Source: Bacillus sp. P14.5 | Lineage (GTDB): Bacteria; Bacillota; Bacilli; Bacillales; Bacillaceae_B | Direction: 5' to 3' | DNA length: 64,000 bases | Assembly (NCBI RefSeq): GCF_003316765.1 | Contig: NZ_NIJF01000066.1 | Coordinates: 161,523-225,522 of the forward strand | Part shown: piece by piece, positions 37,481 through 46,742 of the stretch | How positions within the stretch are numbered: the first letter of the stretch is position 1 | Layout of the letters: the number at the start of each line of letters is the position of its first letter | Notes under the pieces: generated by a model | Seen by the model: only the letters and a program-made list of their open reading frames with translations | Told to the model about the DNA's origin: nothing | Database searches by the model: none | Translations under genes and position numbers: made by a program

Positions 37481-37918
37481 TTAAAGTTCTTCTATAATGG
37501 CTTTAATTTTCGCAAGATCTTTCTTGTTTTCTTTTTTCATCATAGGAGCCATAAAAGGAGCAAAAAACTTTGAAAAACCGGAAGGCTCCCCTTTATTTTG
37601 AAGCCTCATCATAGTCTGCTTTTCATCTATCGCTCTCCAGCTATAGGTCGTTTCCATTGGAAAGGGACCTAGTGCCGTCCTCATGACCAGCTTTTTTTCC
37701 GGAATGAACTCTACTATTTCATAAGTGTAAGAAAGCTTGCGTCCCAGAAATTCAGCCTTGAAGGCAATTTGAGAACCGAGTTGAAGGGGTTTCGATGTCA
37801 CCCATTCAGCGCTTGCTATGTTGCTGTACCACTTTGGTGCGTTATCAGGATTAGATGCGTAGGCTGCTACTTGGGATACAGGTGCCTCAATCAGTGTCTC
37901 TGTCACTACATTTACCAT
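37481..37918 (-). CDS. SRPBCC-family protein
   Basis: Protein of 145 residues with the START/Bet v1-like fold of the polyketide cyclase/dehydrase group: [27 protein letters not shown] at the start, alternating beta strands, and a long C-terminal helix. Ligand unknown. It lies 38 bp after an ArsR-type regulator fused to the same fold, so both are probably co-transcribed and controlled by that regulator. Confidence 0.8.
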   Translation of the reverse strand: MVNVVTETLIEAPVSQVAAYASNPDNAPKWYSNIASAEWVTSKPLQLGSQIAFKAEFLGRKLSYTYEIVEFIPEKKLVMRTALGPFPMETTYSWRAIDEKQTMMRLQNKGEPSGFSKFFAPFMAPMMKKENKKDLAKIKAIIEEL

Positions 37919-37956
37919 GTCCGTTCCTCCGTCATACTCGATTTATAAAGAGATTA

Positions 37957-38742
37957 TCAATCTTTTTCTATATAGTTTTTCAGCAGCGTACCCAGCAGGT
38001 ATTCCCACCCTTTTCTGTGGCTGTCTTCCCAATCATCCTCAATCAGTCCGGATGCTGTATGGGAAAGCTGCAGTCTTGTTGTACCATCTTCTTCTATTAA
38101 ACGATAAGTATAGGCACTGTTGACAGCTCCCTGCATCCCGAGGTGCCCTTGGATTCTGATTTCTGCAGGAGCATTTACATAATATACATTTCCCCAGACC
38201 GCTCCTCCTTTACCTTCCCACTTTTCAAGAAACTGCCCGCCCGGGACTGGATCCAGGGAAAGTGTTGAAGATTTTCCTTCAGGTGCTATACGGAATTCCC
38301 ACCAGCTTTCTACTTTTTCCGTTAAAGCTTTAAAGACTTGATCGCGAGGGGCATTAATGAGTGTTTCTTGCTCAATTTGAAAAACTTTATTTTGTCCGGC
38401 AGGTTTCATAGTCTTGTCTCCTCCTGTATCTTCTGCGGCTGCTTTTAAATTTAGAAGTGAAGATGCAGCCGGTTCCATATATTTTCCTACCCAGCGATTA
38501 TGCATTTCCTGAAGGGGAACAGCATTCAGGAAGTTCACTCGGTATTTGCCCTTTTTCCTTGATAGAATCAAATTTCCTTCCTCTAATGCTGTCAAATGCT
38601 TCATAATGGCATACCGGGACACTGCAGGGAACTGATCATTAAGTTCGCCAGTAGTCGAGGGGGATTCTTTGAGGATATCAAGAATTCGTCTTCTTATTGG
38701 ATGGGACAGCGCTTTAAATAATGGAGATAAATGGTCTTCCAT
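37957..38742 (-). CDS. ArsR-type regulator fused to an SRPBCC (AHSA1-like) domain
   Basis: Two-domain protein of 261 residues. Residues about 1-95 form a winged helix of ArsR type (LFKALSHPIRRRILDILKES, then SRYAIMKHLTALEEGNLI), without the metal-binding cysteine pair of metal sensors. Residues about 125-261 form an SRPBCC/AHSA1 domain (LINAPRDQVFKALTEKVESWWEF). Such fusions suggest a hydrophobic ligand sensed directly by the regulator. A double palindrome sits directly upstream. Start at 38742 follows GAGAGGA. The second gene downstream repeats the SRPBCC fold. Confidence 0.85.
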   Translation of the reverse strand: MEDHLSPLFKALSHPIRRRILDILKESPSTTGELNDQFPAVSRYAIMKHLTALEEGNLILSRKKGKYRVNFLNAVPLQEMHNRWVGKYMEPAASSLLNLKAAAEDTGGDKTMKPAGQNKVFQIEQETLINAPRDQVFKALTEKVESWWEFRIAPEGKSSTLSLDPVPGGQFLEKWEGKGGAVWGNVYYVNAPAEIRIQGHLGMQGAVNSAYTYRLIEEDGTTRLQLSHTASGLIEDDWEDSHRKGWEYLLGTLLKNYIEKD

Positions 38743-38766
38743 AAAAAGATCCTCTCTAAGTAATAA

Positions 38767-38796
38767 TTAACATGTGACTAAATGGTAACATGTTAA
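38767..38796. promoter_or_regulatory. Palindromic operator upstream of the ArsR-SRPBCC gene
   Basis: TTAACATGT (38767-38775) and ACATGTTAA (38788-38796) form a perfect 9-bp inverted repeat with a 12-bp spacer. Each half also contains the palindrome ACATGT. Probable site of autoregulation. Confidence 0.6.
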
Positions 38797-38898
38797 AATT
38801 TAAAAAGCAATCAGCTATTTCACGCAATCCAGCATGGGTGGAAGGTTTATTTTGGCAGGAATTAGCAAATACTTTCTAATTGAAAGGTTGTGAAAAAA

Positions 38899-39606
38899 GT
38901 GAATGGATGGATGGTTACACTCATAGTGGTCCTGGGTCTTATATTATTTTTATTCTTCATCATCCTGATTACCAAGCTGACAATTACAATTTCACTTTAT
39001 CATGGCAATGATAATGACAATATATCCATAAGATTCAGGGCCTGGTTTGGTTTGATTAAATATAAAATCGAAGTCCCGATGATCAAGCTCGATGAAGACG
39101 GACCGAATATTGTATTTGAAGAGAAGACAGAGAAAGGCAAAGAAGGACAAGGGAAAGAAAAAGATAAGGTAAAAAAGGAAACTCCTGAGGAGATGCTCGC
39201 TTCATTCAAGGATTTTCGGGAACTGCTTCAGCATGTGGCAGGGCTTCATCGAATTGTCAGAAGTTTTATGAGCAGGATCAAAATTTATGATATTAAGTGG
39301 CAGACTGTTTTTGGTACAGGAGATGCGGCATCAACCGGAACAATGACAGGGTTGATGTGGGGGGCGAAAGGGAGCGTTATTGGTGTTATCAGCGGCTATA
39401 TGAAGCTGCAATCAATGCCGCAGATTGCCGTCTTTCCTTCGTTTCAAAAAGCAATCATTCAAACGGAATTTTCATGTATCATAACTTTTCGGATCGGGCA
39501 TGCTATATTAGCAGGAATCAAATTGATCAAGTTCTGGAGAGGCGGAAAGCCGAAATTCCAGACCAAACCGCTATCCGTAGTATCAGAGAAAAATCAATCA
39601 GTCTAG
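38899..39606 (+). CDS. ytfI: DUF2953 membrane protein YtfI
   Basis: Protein of about 235 residues, one N-terminal transmembrane segment (about 5-27), then a charged lysine/glutamate region and a DUF2953-type C-terminal half (KWQTVFGTGDAASTGTMTGL). Function unknown. Two GTG starts fit: 38890 is only 2 nt after GAAAGG, 38899 is 11 nt after it and is preferred. It lies upstream of ytfJ, as in B. subtilis. Confidence 0.8.
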   Translation: MNGWMVTLIVVLGLILFLFFIILITKLTITISLYHGNDNDNISIRFRAWFGLIKYKIEVPMIKLDEDGPNIVFEEKTEKGKEGQGKEKDKVKKETPEEMLASFKDFRELLQHVAGLHRIVRSFMSRIKIYDIKWQTVFGTGDAASTGTMTGLMWGAKGSVIGVISGYMKLQSMPQIAVFPSFQKAIIQTEFSCIITFRIGHAILAGIKLIKFWRGGKPKFQTKPLSVVSEKNQSV

Positions 39607-39627
39607 CAAGACAAACGCTTTACTGCA

Positions 39628-39675
39628 CTGCTGCACTAAAAGGGACTGTCCCTTGTGCTGCTTTAAAGCGGTAAA
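39628..39675. repeat. Long imperfect hairpin between ytfI and ytfJ
   Basis: AAGGGACtGTCCCTT forms a tight stem, extended outward by GCAC/GTGC and CTTTAC/GTAAAG pairs. No T-run follows, so it is not a simple terminator. Confidence 0.5.
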
Positions 39676-39707
39676 GTGTCTGTACATAACATTTAGGAGG
39701 TAATCTT

Positions 39708-40196
39708 ATGTCTGATCATCCAATCGAAGGACTTATGACTACAGCAATGGAAAATCTTAAAGAAATGATTGACGTCAATACGATTATCGGAGATCCAGTT
39801 GAAACACCGGATGGAAGTGTAATCCTGACAGTTTCAAAGGTAGGTTTCGGTTTTGCCGCAGGCGGAAGCGAATTTATCCTCAACGGCAAGGGAGATAAAG
39901 AAGGTCAAGATGGCAGGCAAGGCAAGAAGGAGCAGCCTTTCGGCGGAGGTAGCGGCGGCGGGGTTTCCATCACGCCGATTGCGTTTTTGATCGTTGGCTC
40001 CAAAGGAATTAAAATGCTCCACCTAGACGAAAATACTCATTTACTTGAGAAAATCCTGGATTTAGCACCTGGTGTTATGGAGAAAATCCAAGGGATGATG
40101 AAGAAAAACCAACAGGACAACGGTCAGGGACAACAGCAGAACCAAAACCAAAACCAAAATCATAATAATGGGCAGAATCAATCGTTTGATTTCTAA
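39708..40196 (+). CDS. ytfJ: GerW-family sporulation protein YtfJ
   Basis: Protein of 162 residues: N-terminal HPIEGLMTTAMENLKEMID and conserved core VGFGFAAGGSEF, then a glycine-rich loop (FGGGSGGGVSITPIAFLIV) and an Asn/Gln-rich tail (QNQNQNQNHNNGQNQ). YtfJ/GerW is known as a sporulation protein needed for normal spore germination. AGGAGGT precedes the start at 39708. The low-complexity tail is unusual in length but consistent with the family. Confidence 0.9.
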   Translation: MSDHPIEGLMTTAMENLKEMIDVNTIIGDPVETPDGSVILTVSKVGFGFAAGGSEFILNGKGDKEGQDGRQGKKEQPFGGGSGGGVSITPIAFLIVGSKGIKMLHLDENTHLLEKILDLAPGVMEKIQGMMKKNQQDNGQGQQQNQNQNQNHNNGQNQSFDF

Positions 40197-40212
40197 TTGA
40201 ATGGAATAAATA

Positions 40213-40257
40213 GGACTGATCAGGTTCCCGCCGGGAATACAATCTGATCAGTCTTCG
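40213..40257 (+). terminator. Terminator of ytfJ
   Basis: GACTGATCAG / CTGATCAGTC stem with an inner CCCG/CGGG pair. Confidence 0.75.
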
Positions 40258-40396
40258 TTATTCATGGGCCGGGGGTTCTGGAGAGTTTATAGCGAAGTAT
40301 AGAAAATCTCCCATTATGAAGAGATAAGCAGATGTCCCTAAAACGTCTTACCATTCAAGCAGGCGGTTTACCTGTGAAGAACATGAATAATCAACA

Positions 40397-40592
40397 ATAA
40401 GCGGAATTTCTCCGGTTAAGCTCCGAAATTACATGGGATATGGGGTATATAAGCGGAATTTTTCCGCTTAAGCACAGCTGAATAGACCAATTTTCACATC
40501 TTTTTAGCAAATAAGCGTAATTTCTCCGCTTAATTAAGCTGTTTCTGATGATTTTTTTTAAAAAAGTGGAATTTCTTCCCTTATTTCTTAAA
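40397..40592. repeat. Four-unit palindrome array, spacing 52-62-51 (array F)
   Basis: AAGCGGA...TCCGCTT-type palindromes with an AATTTC centre begin at 40399, 40451, 40513 and 40564. TTAAGCTGTTT lies between units three and four. The layout repeats at 51173 with different arm bases. Remaining parts of the 40258-40802 gap show no gene. Confidence 0.8.
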
Positions 40593-40802
40593 TTTTTTTC
40601 ATCTGGAATAAATTGCGTTGAAACCAATCGGTGGGCCTTTTTTGCAGAGGCCGGTAAGAGAGGCTTCAAGGCGTAGAGCAAACCGCCAATTCTCATTGGT
40701 GGGTTTGATTCTATAACAGATGCTCGAACAATTAGGGTTCTCCAAAGCAGGCTGCCAATCTGCGAACCGCAGTGTAAAAGGACAAAAATACAATCATATT
40801 AG

Positions 40803-40832
40803 TTGATTTCCTTTGAAACCGTTCGGTACGAT
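40803..40832 (+). promoter_or_regulatory. Promoter of tpx with an internal palindrome
   Basis: TTGATT and TACGAT are 18 bp apart. The spacer and -10 contain ACCGTTCGGT, a palindrome of the sort bound by TetR-type repressors. Confidence 0.45.
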
Positions 40833-40868
40833 AAAGAAGATTCATACTTAAAGAGGAGGTATTTCAAT

Positions 40869-41369
40869 ATGGCTTCTATCACATTTAAAAATAATCCTGT
40901 TACACTTTCAGGAATTGAAGTAAAACCTGGAGATTCCGCTCCGGATTTTACAGTTTTAGCTAACGATCTATCAGAAGTATCTCTTAACGACACAAAAGGC
41001 AAGGTCCGGTTAATCAGTGTGGTGCCTTCCATTGATACGGGAGTTTGTGATGCGCAGACACGCAAATTCAACGAGGAAGCCGGAAATCTTGAGAATGTAG
41101 AAGTATTAACTCTATCCGTTGATTTGCCATTTGCCCAGAGACGCTGGTGCGGTGCAAACGGAATTGAAAACGTTCAAACATTATCGGATCACCGGAATTT
41201 GTCCTTCGGTGAAGCATACGGCGTTCATATTAAAGAAATGCGCCTTCTTGCCCGTGCGGTATTTGTAGTCGACAGCAATGATAAAGTGACCTACGCTGAA
41301 TATGTCAGTGAGGCAACCAATCATCCGGATTATGATGCAGCAATCGAAGCGGTTAAAAACGCTCAGTAA
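40869..41369 (+). CDS. tpx: Thiol peroxidase, atypical 2-Cys peroxiredoxin
   Basis: Reduces peroxides with electrons from thioredoxin; 166 residues, usual length. The peroxidatic cysteine is in [10 protein letters not shown] near residue 60 and the resolving cysteine in QRRWCGANG near 94, matching the Tpx pattern. The start at 40869 follows AGAGGAGG; a longer in-frame extension lacks a ribosome site. Followed by ytxK and ackA, as in B. subtilis. Confidence 0.96.
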   Translation: MASITFKNNPVTLSGIEVKPGDSAPDFTVLANDLSEVSLNDTKGKVRLISVVPSIDTGVCDAQTRKFNEEAGNLENVEVLTLSVDLPFAQRRWCGANGIENVQTLSDHRNLSFGEAYGVHIKEMRLLARAVFVVDSNDKVTYAEYVSEATNHPDYDAAIEAVKNAQ

Positions 41370-41393
41370 ATTAAATGAGTTGTTATTAAGACT

Positions 41394-41426
41394 GGCCCTG
41401 GAGCAATCCTTCAGGGCTGTTTTTTG
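41394..41426 (+). terminator. Terminator of tpx
   Basis: GGCCCTG / CAGGGCT stem followed by a T-run. Confidence 0.8.
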
Positions 41427-41443
41427 TTGGTGAAATAAAATGT

Positions 41444-41507
41444 TGAGCCAGGCTTAGAAGGCGGAAATCGAGTCAGGCTCAAAAAGCAGAAAATGAGCCA
41501 GGCTCAC
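41444..41507. repeat. 25-bp palindrome array (array G)
   Basis: Three TGAGCCAGGCTCA-type palindromes begin at 41444, 41469 and 41494, exactly 25 bp apart, the first two slightly degenerate. The same palindrome and period recur at 52302. Confidence 0.85.
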
Positions 41508-41645
41508 CGAAATCATCATCCTTATCAGGCTGGTTATCGGGATGTAATTGGCCATTCCCCTCTGGACAGCAAGTAACCTTCTTTGACACTTGTGCAGACA
41601 AAGGTAAAATAGAGAAAGAATCAATAGTAAAGGAGACAGAGACAT

Positions 41646-42632
41646 ATGACGGTTTCTCCAATAGAGAATTTATTTAATACACTAGACGAAACAGCGTTAA
41701 TCCTGCAAGAGGAATTATCCTGTACATACCTGGAAGCCATTGCAGAAAGCGGGGAAAATCTTTTTCATGGAGATATCCTGCAAGATGAGCTGACCGAATT
41801 GACGAAGAAAAGGCTTCAAAAGAAATACAGCGATGCCGGTCTTGAAAGCATGGAAAAAGAGCAGATACGCAAAGCACTTCAGCTTGCGATTCTAAAAGGC
41901 ATGAAGGAAAGTTCACAGCCTAACCACCAAATGACTCCAGACGCAATTGGTATGTTCCTCAGCTACTTAACGGGAAAATTCACTAAAGGCAGCAGGGAAT
42001 TGCGCCTTCTTGATCCCGCAATTGGGACAGGCAACCTGCTGACAACCGTTCTGAACGGTCTTTCAGATAAGAAAGTGGCTTCTGTCGGAGTAGACGTCGA
42101 TGACCTTTTGGTGAAGCTGGCCTACATTGGAGCGAATCTTCAGAAGCATCCACTGGAACTGTTTAACCAGGATTCACTGGAGCCGCTTTTCATTGACCCT
42201 GTCGACCTAGTCATCTGTGATCTGCCAGTCGGCTACTATCCTAACGACTTAAGGGCTGCCGACTATGAATTGAGAAGTGATAAAGGACATTCTTACTCTC
42301 ATCACCTTTTCATCGAGCAGAGTGTGAAGCATACGAAGCCAGGGGGCTACTTGTTCTTCCTTGTTCCGAATCACTTATTCGAGTCTGAGGAAGCAAAAAA
42401 ACTGCACGGCTATTTTAAAGAACAAGTTTACATTCAAGGCTTGCTGCAATTACCGATGTCTCTTTTCAAAAATGAAAGTTCAGCAAAAAGCATTCTAATT
42501 CTTCAAAAGAAGAAAGCAGATGTGAAACCGCCTAAAGAAGTCCTTATGGCGAATATGCCGTCTCTTTCCAATCCCAAAGCGATGGAAAATATGCTGGCGA
42601 AGATGGATCAATGGTTTAAGGAAAATAAATAA
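41646..42632 (+). CDS. ytxK: N6-adenine-type class I methyltransferase YtxK
   Basis: SAM-dependent methyltransferase-like protein of 328 residues. The SAM motif LLDPAIGTGNLLTTVL lies near 120 and a catalytic DLPVGYYP, in the place of an (N/D)PPY motif, near 195. It resembles the catalytic subunit of type I DNA methylases, but no restriction or specificity genes adjoin it. As in B. subtilis it precedes ackA. AAAGGAG precedes the start at 41646. Biological target unknown. Confidence 0.87.
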   Translation: MTVSPIENLFNTLDETALILQEELSCTYLEAIAESGENLFHGDILQDELTELTKKRLQKKYSDAGLESMEKEQIRKALQLAILKGMKESSQPNHQMTPDAIGMFLSYLTGKFTKGSRELRLLDPAIGTGNLLTTVLNGLSDKKVASVGVDVDDLLVKLAYIGANLQKHPLELFNQDSLEPLFIDPVDLVICDLPVGYYPNDLRAADYELRSDKGHSYSHHLFIEQSVKHTKPGGYLFFLVPNHLFESEEAKKLHGYFKEQVYIQGLLQLPMSLFKNESSAKSILILQKKKADVKPPKEVLMANMPSLSNPKAMENMLAKMDQWFKENK

Positions 42633-42648
42633 GGGAAAGCAAAAACTA

Positions 42649-42686
42649 GGTAAAGTCGCAATCGTTATTGGACTTTGCCTTTTTTC
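42649..42686 (+). terminator. Terminator of ytxK
   Basis: GGTAAAGTC / GACTTTGCC stem and T-run. Confidence 0.8.
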
Positions 42687-42782
42687 TGTGAATATGTACT
42701 CTTGCTCCTGCAATAAAATTGCACAGTCTTAAATGGACTAATCTGCTAAACGTATTATTTTCTGAAAATATTTATTTTATCA

Positions 42783-42796
42783 TGAAAACGATTACC
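42783..42796 (+). promoter_or_regulatory. Candidate CcpA (cre) site upstream of ackA
   Basis: TGAAAACGATTACC matches the catabolite-responsive element pattern (TGWAANCGNTNNCW) closely. It lies about 136 bp before ackA. CcpA activates ackA from an upstream cre site in B. subtilis. Confidence 0.65.
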
Positions 42797-42931
42797 TGCG
42801 AACCTTACCCTTGAAAAGGCAAACAAGCAGTGATTAAATGAAAAATTGAGAGATATAAAGTCATGAAATGAACAAACTATGATAGAACGCACCAACACAA
42901 GATAGAACAGACAAAAGGAGCGGAAAATAAA

Positions 42932-44119
42932 ATGGCAAAAATGATTGCAATCAATGCTGGCAGCTCTTCTTTAAAGTTCCAGCTTTTCGAAATGCCTCAA
43001 GAAGATGTTATTACAAAAGGTCTGATTGAACGAATCGGATTGAACGACTCTGTATTCAGCATTTCTGTGAACGGAGAAAAACAGGAAGAAGTTACGGATA
43101 TCCCTAATCACGAAGTAGCCGTTAAGATGCTCCTTGATAAATTGACGTCTGCAGGTATCATTGAATCCCTTGATGAAATCGAAGGAATTGGACACCGTGT
43201 CGTCCACGGGGGAGAAGTATTCAACGATTCAGTTCTTATTACTGACGAAGTAATCGAAAAAATTGAGGAGCTTTCTGAACTTGCACCACTTCATAACCCA
43301 GCGAATATCACTGGAATCAAGTCTTTCCAAAGTGTGCTGCCGAACATCCCTGCAGTAGCCGTATTCGACACAGCTTTCCATCAGACAATGCCGGAAAGTT
43401 CATTCCTATACAGCCTGCCATATGACTATTATGAAGACTATGGCATCCGTAAATACGGCTTCCACGGAACTTCCCATAAATATGTTTCTGAGCGTGCGGC
43501 AGAAATGCTTGGCCGTCCAAAAGAGCAGCTGAGACTGATCTCCTGCCACTTAGGGAACGGTGCAAGTATCGCTGCAATCGAAGGCGGAAAATCAATCGAT
43601 ACTTCCATGGGCTTCACACCGCTTGCAGGAGTTGCGATGGGAACCAGATCAGGTAACATTGACCCTGCCCTTATTCCGTTCATCATGGAGAAGACTGGCA
43701 AGACAGCGGATGAGGTATTAGATGTCCTCAATAAAAAATCAGGTATGCTTGGGGTTTCCGGTCTTTCCAGTGACCTGCGTGACATTGAAGGCCAGGCGGC
43801 AGAAGGAAACGAACGTGCAGAGTTGGCATTGGAAGTCTTCGCAAACCGCATCCATAAATACATCGGTTCTTACGCTTCCCGCATGTATGGTGTTGATGCC
43901 ATCATCTTCACTGCCGGCATTGGGGAAAACAGTCAGATCGTTCGTGAAAAAGTCCTAAAAGGCCTTGAATTCATGGGCATCTACTGGGATCCGGCAAGAA
44001 ACAAAGTAAGAGGAGAAGAAACATTCATCAACTATCCTCATTCTCCTGTAAAAGTCATGATTATCCCAACAAATGAGGAAGTCATGATTGCCCGTGATAT
44101 TCAGCGTTTGACTGTTTGA
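42932..44119 (+). CDS. ackA: Acetate kinase
   Basis: Makes ATP and acetate from acetyl phosphate in overflow metabolism. The 395 residues include [16 protein letters not shown] at the N terminus, the signature TAFHQTMP near 148, GHRVVHGG near 88 and FTAGIGENS near 327. AAAGGAG precedes the start. Upstream cre site suggests glucose-dependent activation by CcpA. A long terminator follows. Confidence 0.97.
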   Translation: MAKMIAINAGSSSLKFQLFEMPQEDVITKGLIERIGLNDSVFSISVNGEKQEEVTDIPNHEVAVKMLLDKLTSAGIIESLDEIEGIGHRVVHGGEVFNDSVLITDEVIEKIEELSELAPLHNPANITGIKSFQSVLPNIPAVAVFDTAFHQTMPESSFLYSLPYDYYEDYGIRKYGFHGTSHKYVSERAAEMLGRPKEQLRLISCHLGNGASIAAIEGGKSIDTSMGFTPLAGVAMGTRSGNIDPALIPFIMEKTGKTADEVLDVLNKKSGMLGVSGLSSDLRDIEGQAAEGNERAELALEVFANRIHKYIGSYASRMYGVDAIIFTAGIGENSQIVREKVLKGLEFMGIYWDPARNKVRGEETFINYPHSPVKVMIIPTNEEVMIARDIQRLTV

Positions 44120-44146
44120 TTATCTAAAAAATTATTATAACTTGTT

Positions 44147-44196
44147 AAAAAGCCTGCTTTTCTATACTGCTTAGTATAGAATAAGCAGGCTTTTTT
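44147..44196 (+). terminator. Terminator of ackA
   Basis: AAAAAGCCTGCTT / AAGCAGGCTTTTTT stem, extended by CTATACT/AGTATAG. Confidence 0.9.
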
Positions 44197-44336
44197 ATAT
44201 AAAGTCGTGGGGATGAATGCACATACATTTCAAGTGTGAAATCTAAAAATTCTGAATTATAAAGACAACTAAAGAGCTGTTTGATATAATTAGTAGGAAA
44301 TTATTTCAAATGAAATCTAAAAAGGGAGTGTACTTT

Positions 44337-45436
44337 GTGGAAGAATTTAAGCAGCAAATTAAAAACTTAGCTGGTCGTATAGAGAGAATCAAAGGAAATA
44401 TACAAACAGAAGAAGCTACGAAAACGTCTTTAGTTATGCCTTTAATTCAATCTTTAGGATATGATATTTTCAATCCCGAAGAACTAGTTCCCGAGTTTGT
44501 TGCAGATGTAGGAATTAAAAAGGGAGAAAAAATTGATTATGCGATTATGCAAAACAATGAACCAGTAATCCTAATTGAAGCAAAGAGTGTTAATGAAATG
44601 TTAACCAAACATGACTCTCAATTGTTTAGGTATTTTGGTACTACCAAAGCAAAGTTCGCTATCCTCACAAATGGAATAGAATATAAATTTTTCACTGATC
44701 TAGAAGAGCAGAACAAAATGGATTCGAAGCCATTTTTCACAATTGATATGCTTAATTTAAAAGATGTTGATATAATTGAACTTGCTAAATTTCGGAAGAC
44801 TGATTTTGATGTGGTAAATGTCCTTACAACTGCCTCTGAATTAAAGTACACAGGAGAAATCAAGCAGTATTTAAGTCAACAATGGGAAGGTCCTTCAGAA
44901 GACTTCATCAAAGTTATCCTTAATGATATTTACCAAGGTGTCAAAACGAAAAGAGTTATTGATAATTTTAGAGAATTAGTAAAAAAATCTCTAAATCAGT
45001 ATGTTAATGATAAGGTCAATGAAAAGTTACAAAAAGCTTTGAATACTTCAAGTGAAAGTAATACTCCTAATATAACTGCTGCTATAGAAGTAGAAAAAGA
45101 AAAGAAAATAACTTGCCAGTCAAATCCCCTCAAGATGAAATCCACACTACAGAAGAAGAAATTGAAGGATACGTACTAGTGAAATTGATCCTAAAAGAAG
45201 AATTTGATCCATCCAGGGTGTTTTATAGGGATAACAAGAGTTACTTTAATGTTTTATTAGATGATAACATTAGAAGATGGATTTGCAGGTTAGGGTTTAA
45301 TGGATCCAATAAGTACATCTTATTCAACGATGAAAGTCGAACAAACCTTAAAATTGAATCAGTAAATGACATTACTCTGTATAAAGAGAAGATTCTAGCT
45401 GTAGCAAGACAGTTTGACTCTGTTGTTAGCAGCTGA
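44337..45436 (+). pseudogene. Orphan type I restriction HsdR N-terminal-domain protein, frameshifted
   Basis: AT-rich gene coding for a protein of about 366 residues if one base is restored. The N-terminal part has the HSDR_N nuclease-like fold: EEATKTSLVMPLIQSLGYD, then DYAIMQNNEPVILIEAKS, with the D...ExK-like catalytic pattern near residues 70-85. The frame ends after EKEKKITCQS, while the conserved C-terminal part (EIHTTEEEIEGYVLVKLIL ... RDNKSYFNVLLDD) continues from 45113 in another frame. Adding one A to the GAAAATAAC run near 45101-45110 rejoins them. GTG at 44337 follows GGGAG. No methylase or specificity subunit is near. Either mutation or sequencing error. Confidence 0.78.
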
Positions 45437-45570
45437 AGGACAAACAAAAATTTAAGTGCACAAAACAGATAGTAGTAAATATTCCAGTTACCAGAGTGAT
45501 GGAGAGATTCTCACTCTTTCTTTATGCCTTCTTTCAATACAAATTGAAATAGACAATTTTTAGACTAAGG

Positions 45571-45745
45571 CTCTTTTCTAAGAGATTGTTTTTTTTCGCA
45601 GTGTTGATTGGAGTGGAAGGTGTCCGACCTCCTGCGGGACTAGCGGGACAGGTGAGACCCCGCAAGCGAAGCTGAGGAGGCTCACCGCCCGCCCCGCGGA
45701 GTCGTGCACCTGGAACGGAAATCAACAACTCTTTAATTAAACAAC
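45571..45745. mobile_element. MITE-like element carrying GC-rich module B
   Basis: Left end GGCTCTTTTCTAAGAGATTG resembles the terminal repeat of the 54124 copy; the right end is poorly preserved. Contains the GC-rich module at 45606-45723. The rest of 45437-45863 shows only a partial hairpin near 45500. Confidence 0.5.
45606..45723. repeat. GC-rich 118-bp module, copy B
   Basis: Starts GATTGGAGTGGAAGGTGTCC; ends TGGAACGGAAATC. Same length and layout as copies A and C, with GGTGAG/CTCACC segments able to pair across the hairpin. Confidence 0.9.
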
Positions 45746-45863
45746 ATTGAAAGTACAGATTGATTAATTAAGCTTTACAGAAATACTTTGTTATTGTATA
45801 AGTAGTAACCCAGCCAATATGGTATATTAAAGAAAATCATGTCTTCATAAGGAGTTGAGATCG

Positions 45864-46703
45864 ATGGAGTTGTCCCAAAGAGATGAAAGAGTGCTGGAAG
45901 AGATTCGGCAGTGGCAGGATTCCCTTTATGATTATGAGGCGAATGATCTTGAGAATACATATGTAAAGTGGCTTGATGGTGCGTTTTCCGCACTTCCGGT
46001 CGATGTGCAGGAGCAATTTTTCCAAAAGCTTGATGGATGGCTGTTTCATTTACATTCTTTGCTGCAGGGCTCTCAGCTTCAGAATGATGCCCGGGAACGT
46101 ATATTGAAAACCGCTCGTGCTTTTCACCATGAGGTTGAGATAATCGAAGACCTTCACTTATTAACGATTGATCAGCTTCATTATATAGCCATGCAGCATT
46201 CCGGCCGCCATCAGTTCTATTCTTTTGTACAAGGTGGACTGACTGGTACTGGCGGAGCGGCAGCACTTGGTGCGGATTTGCCGGCGATGGCCGTCATCAA
46301 TTTACGTTCCATTCAGCTGATTGCCATTTCGTATGGTTTCGATGTTCAAACACCTTTTGAAATGATGACATCTTTGAAGGTTTTCCATGCAGCTACTCTC
46401 CCGGCTAGATTGAGGGCAGCAGCCTGGGAAGAATTAATGGAGGACCTCGAAAGAAAAGAAAATGACTATTTTTATAATGGCACTGAAAAACTTACGGATT
46501 ACACCTGGATGGAAGGTCCTTTGAAGCATATGCTCAAAGGGACAGTCATTACGATGTTTAGGAAAAAACGCCTGTCAGGAATACCGCTGATCAGCATGGC
46601 GGTCGGCGCTGGAGTCAATTATCAATTCACAAGAAAAATGAATGATTTTGCAGAGAAGTATTATCAATATCGTTACTTATCCAGAAAGCGCAGTGATGGA
46701 TAA
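45864..46703 (+). CDS. EcsC-family protein
   Basis: Protein of about 279 residues with the EcsC domain: VQGGLTGTGGAAALGADLPAMAVINLRSIQLIA in the middle and GIPLISMAVGAGVNYQFTRKM near the C terminus. EcsC domains are found beside ABC transporters and in lipid-associated proteins; the function here is unknown. AAGGAG lies 9 nt before the ATG at 45864. Its terminator is shared with the convergent universal stress gene. Confidence 0.85.
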   Translation: MELSQRDERVLEEIRQWQDSLYDYEANDLENTYVKWLDGAFSALPVDVQEQFFQKLDGWLFHLHSLLQGSQLQNDARERILKTARAFHHEVEIIEDLHLLTIDQLHYIAMQHSGRHQFYSFVQGGLTGTGGAAALGADLPAMAVINLRSIQLIAISYGFDVQTPFEMMTSLKVFHAATLPARLRAAAWEELMEDLERKENDYFYNGTEKLTDYTWMEGPLKHMLKGTVITMFRKKRLSGIPLISMAVGAGVNYQFTRKMNDFAEKYYQYRYLSRKRSDG

Positions 46704-46708
46704 ATAAC

Positions 46709-46740
46709 AAAAAGACCAACCGCCAGCCGGTTGGTCTTTT
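46709..46740. terminator. Bidirectional terminator
   Basis: AAAGACCAACCG / CGGTTGGTCTTT stem between two convergent genes. Confidence 0.9.
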
Positions 46741-46742
46741 GC

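Noticed and set aside
41646-45436. Type I restriction-modification system formed by ytxK and the HsdR_N gene
   Set aside because: ytxK is a conserved housekeeping neighbour of ackA, ackA stands between them, and no specificity subunit exists.
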